From SCGC-AAA076-P13 sp964276145 (GTDB lineage: Bacteria > Pseudomonadota > Gammaproteobacteria > Magnimaribacterales > D2472): a stretch of 64,000 nucleotides of DNA. The DNA is taken from NCBI GenBank assembly GCA_964276145.1, contig CAXYDN010000010.1, positions 1 to 64,000 on the forward strand. Reading direction: 5' to 3'. The number at the start of each line of letters is the position of its first letter. The stretch's first letter is position 1. Below are positions 61,300-64,000 of this stretch, piece after piece. The notes below the pieces were generated by a model, which did not search any database, was not told where the DNA came from, and saw only the letters and a list, made by a program, of their open reading frames with translations. Both the position numbers and the translations under genes were made by a program.

Positions 61300-61770
61300 T
61301 TAAAATCTGAAATGTGAGAAAGCTTTATTGGCTTCAGCCATTTTATGAACATCTTCTCTTTTTCTGACAGCTGATCCTTTTTTCTGAGATGCATCCATTA
61401 ACTCTCCAGCCAATCGAAGGTTCATTGATTTTTCGCTTCTCTTACGAGCTGCTTCTACAATCCATCTCATTGCTAGAGCTTGTCTTCTAGCTGGTCTAAT
61501 TTCTATGGGCACTTGATAGTTAGCACCCCCAACTCTTCTTGACTTAACCTCAACAACTGGACTTACCTCTTCTAATGCTTTCATAAATACTTCGAGCGGC
61601 TGTTCTTTAGAAGTTTTTGTAATTTGATCAAAAGCTCCATAAACAATTTTTTCAGCTACAGATTTTTTACCATCTTTCATCAAATTATTCATAAATTTAG
61701 CAAGAATTACATCCTTGTATTTAGGATCTGGTAAAACTTTTCTTTTCTCGGGACTTCTTCTTCTTGGCAT
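61300..61770 (-). CDS. rpsG: Small ribosomal subunit protein S7
   Basis: A 156-residue head-assembly initiator and, in E. coli, the str-operon repressor. MPRRRSPEKRKVLPDPKY, GGANYQVPIEIRPARRQALAMRW and RKREDVHKMAEANKAFSHFR are conserved. Two bases from rpsL. Confidence 0.98.
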   Translation of the reverse strand: MPRRRSPEKRKVLPDPKYKDVILAKFMNNLMKDGKKSVAEKIVYGAFDQITKTSKEQPLEVFMKALEEVSPVVEVKSRRVGGANYQVPIEIRPARRQALAMRWIVEAARKRSEKSMNLRLAGELMDASQKKGSAVRKREDVHKMAEANKAFSHFRF

Positions 61771-61772
61771 AA

Positions 61773-62144
61773 TTATTTACCTTTTTTTGCTCCATATTTG
61801 GATCTTCTTTGCTTTCTATTAGCTACACCTGATGTATCTAAAGTTCCCCTAACAGTATGGTATCTCACACCTGGTAGATCTTTAACTCTTCCACCTCTTA
61901 TTAAAACAAGTGAATGTTCTTGTAAATTATGACCCTCGCCACCAATATAAGATGTAACCTCATACCCACTAGTAAGTCTTACCCTGCAAACTTTTCTCAA
62001 TGCAGAATTAGGTTTTTTTGGTGTTGTTGTATATACACGTGTACATACTCCTCTTCTTTGGGGACAAGCATTTAACGCAGGAACATCTGTCTTTCTAACT
62101 TTTGGTTTTCTAGACTTTTTTAATAATTGATTTACTGTTGCCAT
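61773..62144 (-). CDS. rpsL: Small ribosomal subunit protein S12
   Basis: A 123-residue decoding-centre protein. K43, K88 and D89 (in KKPNSALRK and GGRVKDLPG) are the residues of the streptomycin-sensitive wild-type form; GVCTRVYTTTP and the basic C-terminus are normal. It is first in the rpsL-rpsG-fusA operon with its own promoter in the gap after rpoC. Confidence 0.98.
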   Translation of the reverse strand: MATVNQLLKKSRKPKVRKTDVPALNACPQRRGVCTRVYTTTPKKPNSALRKVCRVRLTSGYEVTSYIGGEGHNLQEHSLVLIRGGRVKDLPGVRYHTVRGTLDTSGVANRKQRRSKYGAKKGK

Positions 62145-62169
62145 AATATTTTATTTTAGTTAGGCCGCG

Positions 62170-62198
62170 ATTTTATAGAGCGGATTAGTCGCGGTCAA
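62170..62198 (-). promoter_or_regulatory. Sigma-70-type promoter of rpsL-rpsG-fusA, with inverted repeat
   Basis: On the minus strand TTGACC, a 17-base spacer and TAAAAT; transcription would begin near 62163, about 19 bases before the ATG. The inverted repeat GCCGCGA / TCGCGGT (62164-62170 and 62189-62195) spans the promoter and could be a site for a regulator or a weak rpoC 3' hairpin. Confidence 0.6.
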
Positions 62199-62200
62199 CA

Positions 62201-64000
62201 CTATTCCTCATTTTCTTGAAGTTCTTGTCTTAGAGCTGCTTCTATATCATCAGCAGATAAGGTTTGTTCCTCAAGATCAAATTGTTTTTTATTCTTTAAT
62301 CTGTCATGGAATTCCATTCCTGTACCAGCAGGAATAAGCCTTCCAACAACAACATTTTCTTTTAGTCCTCTTAGGTGATCTTTTTTACCAGTAACCGCAG
62401 CTTCTGTTAATACTCTAGTAGTTTCTTGGAAAGATGCAGCTGAAATAAATGAATCTGTAGCAAGTGATGCTTTAGTAATTCCAAGCAATACTCTTTCGAA
62501 CTCTGCTGGATTCTTTCCTGCAGACTCTATCTTTTCATTTTCTTCTTTTAGCTCGGCATAACTTACCTGGTCGCCTTGGATAAACTTGGTATCTCCACCA
62601 TCTAAGATCAATGCTTTTCTTAACATTTGTCTTAAAATAGTTTCAATATGCTTATCATTAATTGACACTCCTTGAAGTCTGTAAACGTCTTGAATTTCGT
62701 TAACAATAAAGTTAGTAAGTGCAGGAATACCTTTTAACCTTAGGATATCATGAGGGCTGTAAGGGCCATCTGAAATGATATCTCCTTTGGTTATTCTTTC
62801 ACCCTCAAATACTGACAATGTTCTGTGCTTAGGAATAAGCATTTCAGTATTTTGAGCTTTCTTCGTAGCACCTTCTGGAGTAATTACCAATCTGACTTTA
62901 CCTTTAGTTTCTTTACCAAATGAAATAATTCCAGTCTCTTCAGACAATACAGCAGCATCTTTTGGCTTTCTGGCTTCAAATAGATCTGCCACCCTTGGTA
63001 GACCACCAGTAATATCTTTTGTTTTAGATGCAACTAATGGCATTCTGGCGATAACTTCACCAGCAGTTATTTTTTGTCCGTTAGCAATATTAACTAAGCC
63101 TCCAGCTGGTAAAGGATACTCTGCAGGAGCCTTAAATTCACCGATTAATAAAGTTTTACCTTTAGAATCTTGAATTAAAACTTTTGGAGACATGTCTCTT
63201 CCAGCAGTAGGTCTGTCAGATACTTCAATAATTTCAATACTAGATAAACCGGTTAGCTCATCCATTTGTTCTCTAACGGTTACTCCATCTTCAATATCAA
63301 CAAATTTAACTTTACCTGATACTTCAGCAATAATTGGTCTTGTATAAGGATCCCATGAAGCAATTTTTACACCAGCATCTAAATCCGATTCGTCTTTGAC
63401 TTCTAATACAGCTCCATATGGAACTTTGTATTGCTCTGTTATCTTTCCACTTGGCTCTGTAATAGTTGCCATTGCATTTCTTGAAACAACAACTTCAAGT
63501 TTATCTTTATTAGTAACAGTTTTGATGTCATCAGAGAATGAAACAACGCCAATATTTTTATTAAAAATAGCACTATCTTCGGATGAGCTAGATGCAGCAC
63601 CACCTATATGGAAGGTACGCATAGTTAGCTGTGTTCCAGGTTCACCAATTGATTGAGCAGCAACTACTCCAACAGCCTCACCTCTATGAACTAAATGTCC
63701 TCTAGCTAGGTCTCTACCATAACATTTTGAACATACACCTATAGATGCTTCACAAGTCATAGGAGACCTTACTTTGAGTGATGCTAAATTTAATGATTCG
63801 ATGCTATCAACAGCATCCTCATCAAGCATTGTATCTTTAGCAAACAGCTCATTACCTTCGTTATCGAAAATAGGCTCTGCAATTACCCTACCCAAAATTC
63901 TATCTGTAAGAGGTTGAATAATTTCACCTCCATCAATGATTGATGTAACAGTGATAGATTGATCTGTACCACAATCATCAATATTAATAACTGAATCCAT
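62201..64000 (-). CDS. rpoC: RNA polymerase beta' subunit, C-terminal part
   Basis: The last 599 or so residues of beta'; the gene continues past the right edge of the window, so the methionine at the edge is internal. The second zinc site is complete: C10 in DDCGTDQ and the CEASIGVCSKC cluster. Then come IGEPGTQLTMRTFHIGGAAS (trigger loop area), GDTLARIP-like GEVIARMP, KDITGGLPRVADLFEAR, GISKASLATDSF-like GITKASLATDSFIS and the C-terminal NVVVGRLIPAGTG, all as in E. coli. It is the catalytic large subunit of RNA polymerase. Confidence 0.98.
   Translation of the reverse strand: MDSVINIDDCGTDQSITVTSIIDGGEIIQPLTDRILGRVIAEPIFDNEGNELFAKDTMLDEDAVDSIESLNLASLKVRSPMTCEASIGVCSKCYGRDLARGHLVHRGEAVGVVAAQSIGEPGTQLTMRTFHIGGAASSSSEDSAIFNKNIGVVSFSDDIKTVTNKDKLEVVVSRNAMATITEPSGKITEQYKVPYGAVLEVKDESDLDAGVKIASWDPYTRPIIAEVSGKVKFVDIEDGVTVREQMDELTGLSSIEIIEVSDRPTAGRDMSPKVLIQDSKGKTLLIGEFKAPAEYPLPAGGLVNIANGQKITAGEVIARMPLVASKTKDITGGLPRVADLFEARKPKDAAVLSEETGIISFGKETKGKVRLVITPEGATKKAQNTEMLIPKHRTLSVFEGERITKGDIISDGPYSPHDILRLKGIPALTNFIVNEIQDVYRLQGVSINDKHIETILRQMLRKALILDGGDTKFIQGDQVSYAELKEENEKIESAGKNPAEFERVLLGITKASLATDSFISAASFQETTRVLTEAAVTGKKDHLRGLKENVVVGRLIPAGTGMEFHDRLKNKKQFDLEEQTLSADDIEAALRQELQENEE

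Overview
The window is a gene-dense, AT-rich piece of a gammaproteobacterial chromosome. No gap without a gene exceeds about 140 bases, and no insertion sequence, prophage, CRISPR array or tRNA gene was seen. Protein content and order (a dapB-dnaJ-dnaK-grpE / fur-bamE-rnfH-ratA-smpB block and an rpsB-to-tilS block) follow the Pseudomonas arrangement. Compacted genes, overlapping gene ends, lost island genes (recN, tuf) and a TonB-dependent receptor point to a streamlined, probably marine lineage such as SAR86. The taxon is an inference from gene style, not a measurement.

Layout. 1-4190: the tail of guaA, the acetyltransferase elaA, a glutathione peroxidase, a small membrane protein, rimI-holD and leuA. 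4192-24185 (minus strand): one collinear run of 19 genes, rpsB-tsf-pyrH-frr-uppS-cdsA-dxr-rseP-bamA-skp-lpxD-fabZ-lpxA-lpxB-rnhB-dnaE-accA-tilS-enoyl-CoA hydratase, linking translation, isoprenoid and phospholipid synthesis, outer-membrane and lipid A assembly, and replication. 24325-28553 (minus): the heat-shock operon grpE-dnaK-dnaJ with dapB behind it, driven by a clear sigma-32-type promoter. 28617-35812: fur, bamE, rnfH-ratA, an NSS-family transporter, a DUF3429-like protein, smpB with the tmRNA gene, an unknown secreted protein and a TonB-dependent receptor. 35923-40562: rpsT, obgE-rpmA-rplU, ispB-fabA-fabB. 40559-45857: an operon ssb / enoyl-CoA hydratase / old-yellow-enzyme reductase, and uvrA interrupted by a one-base frameshift in a run of seven A. 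45866-59054: the fused S10-spc-alpha ribosomal superoperon (rpsJ to rplQ, including rpmJ and secY). 59177-62144: the str genes rpsL-rpsG-fusA without tuf. 62201-64000: the 3' part of rpoC.

Regulation visible in the sequence includes a heat-shock promoter at grpE, sigma-70-type promoters before rpsL, rpsJ, rplU and the TonB receptor, a candidate S2-autoregulated leader before rpsB, several genes whose -10 box lies so close to the start codon that the mRNA should be leaderless, and a single convincing intrinsic terminator (after the TonB receptor). TTG start codons are frequent (tilS, rnhB, bamA, cdsA, rpsB, rplC, one enoyl-CoA hydratase).

No wholly new multi-gene system was recognised. The most interesting points are the uvrA frameshift, the calcium-loop-like motif in the BamA surface loop, the repeated acidic tail of S2, the leaderless genes and the missing recN and tuf.
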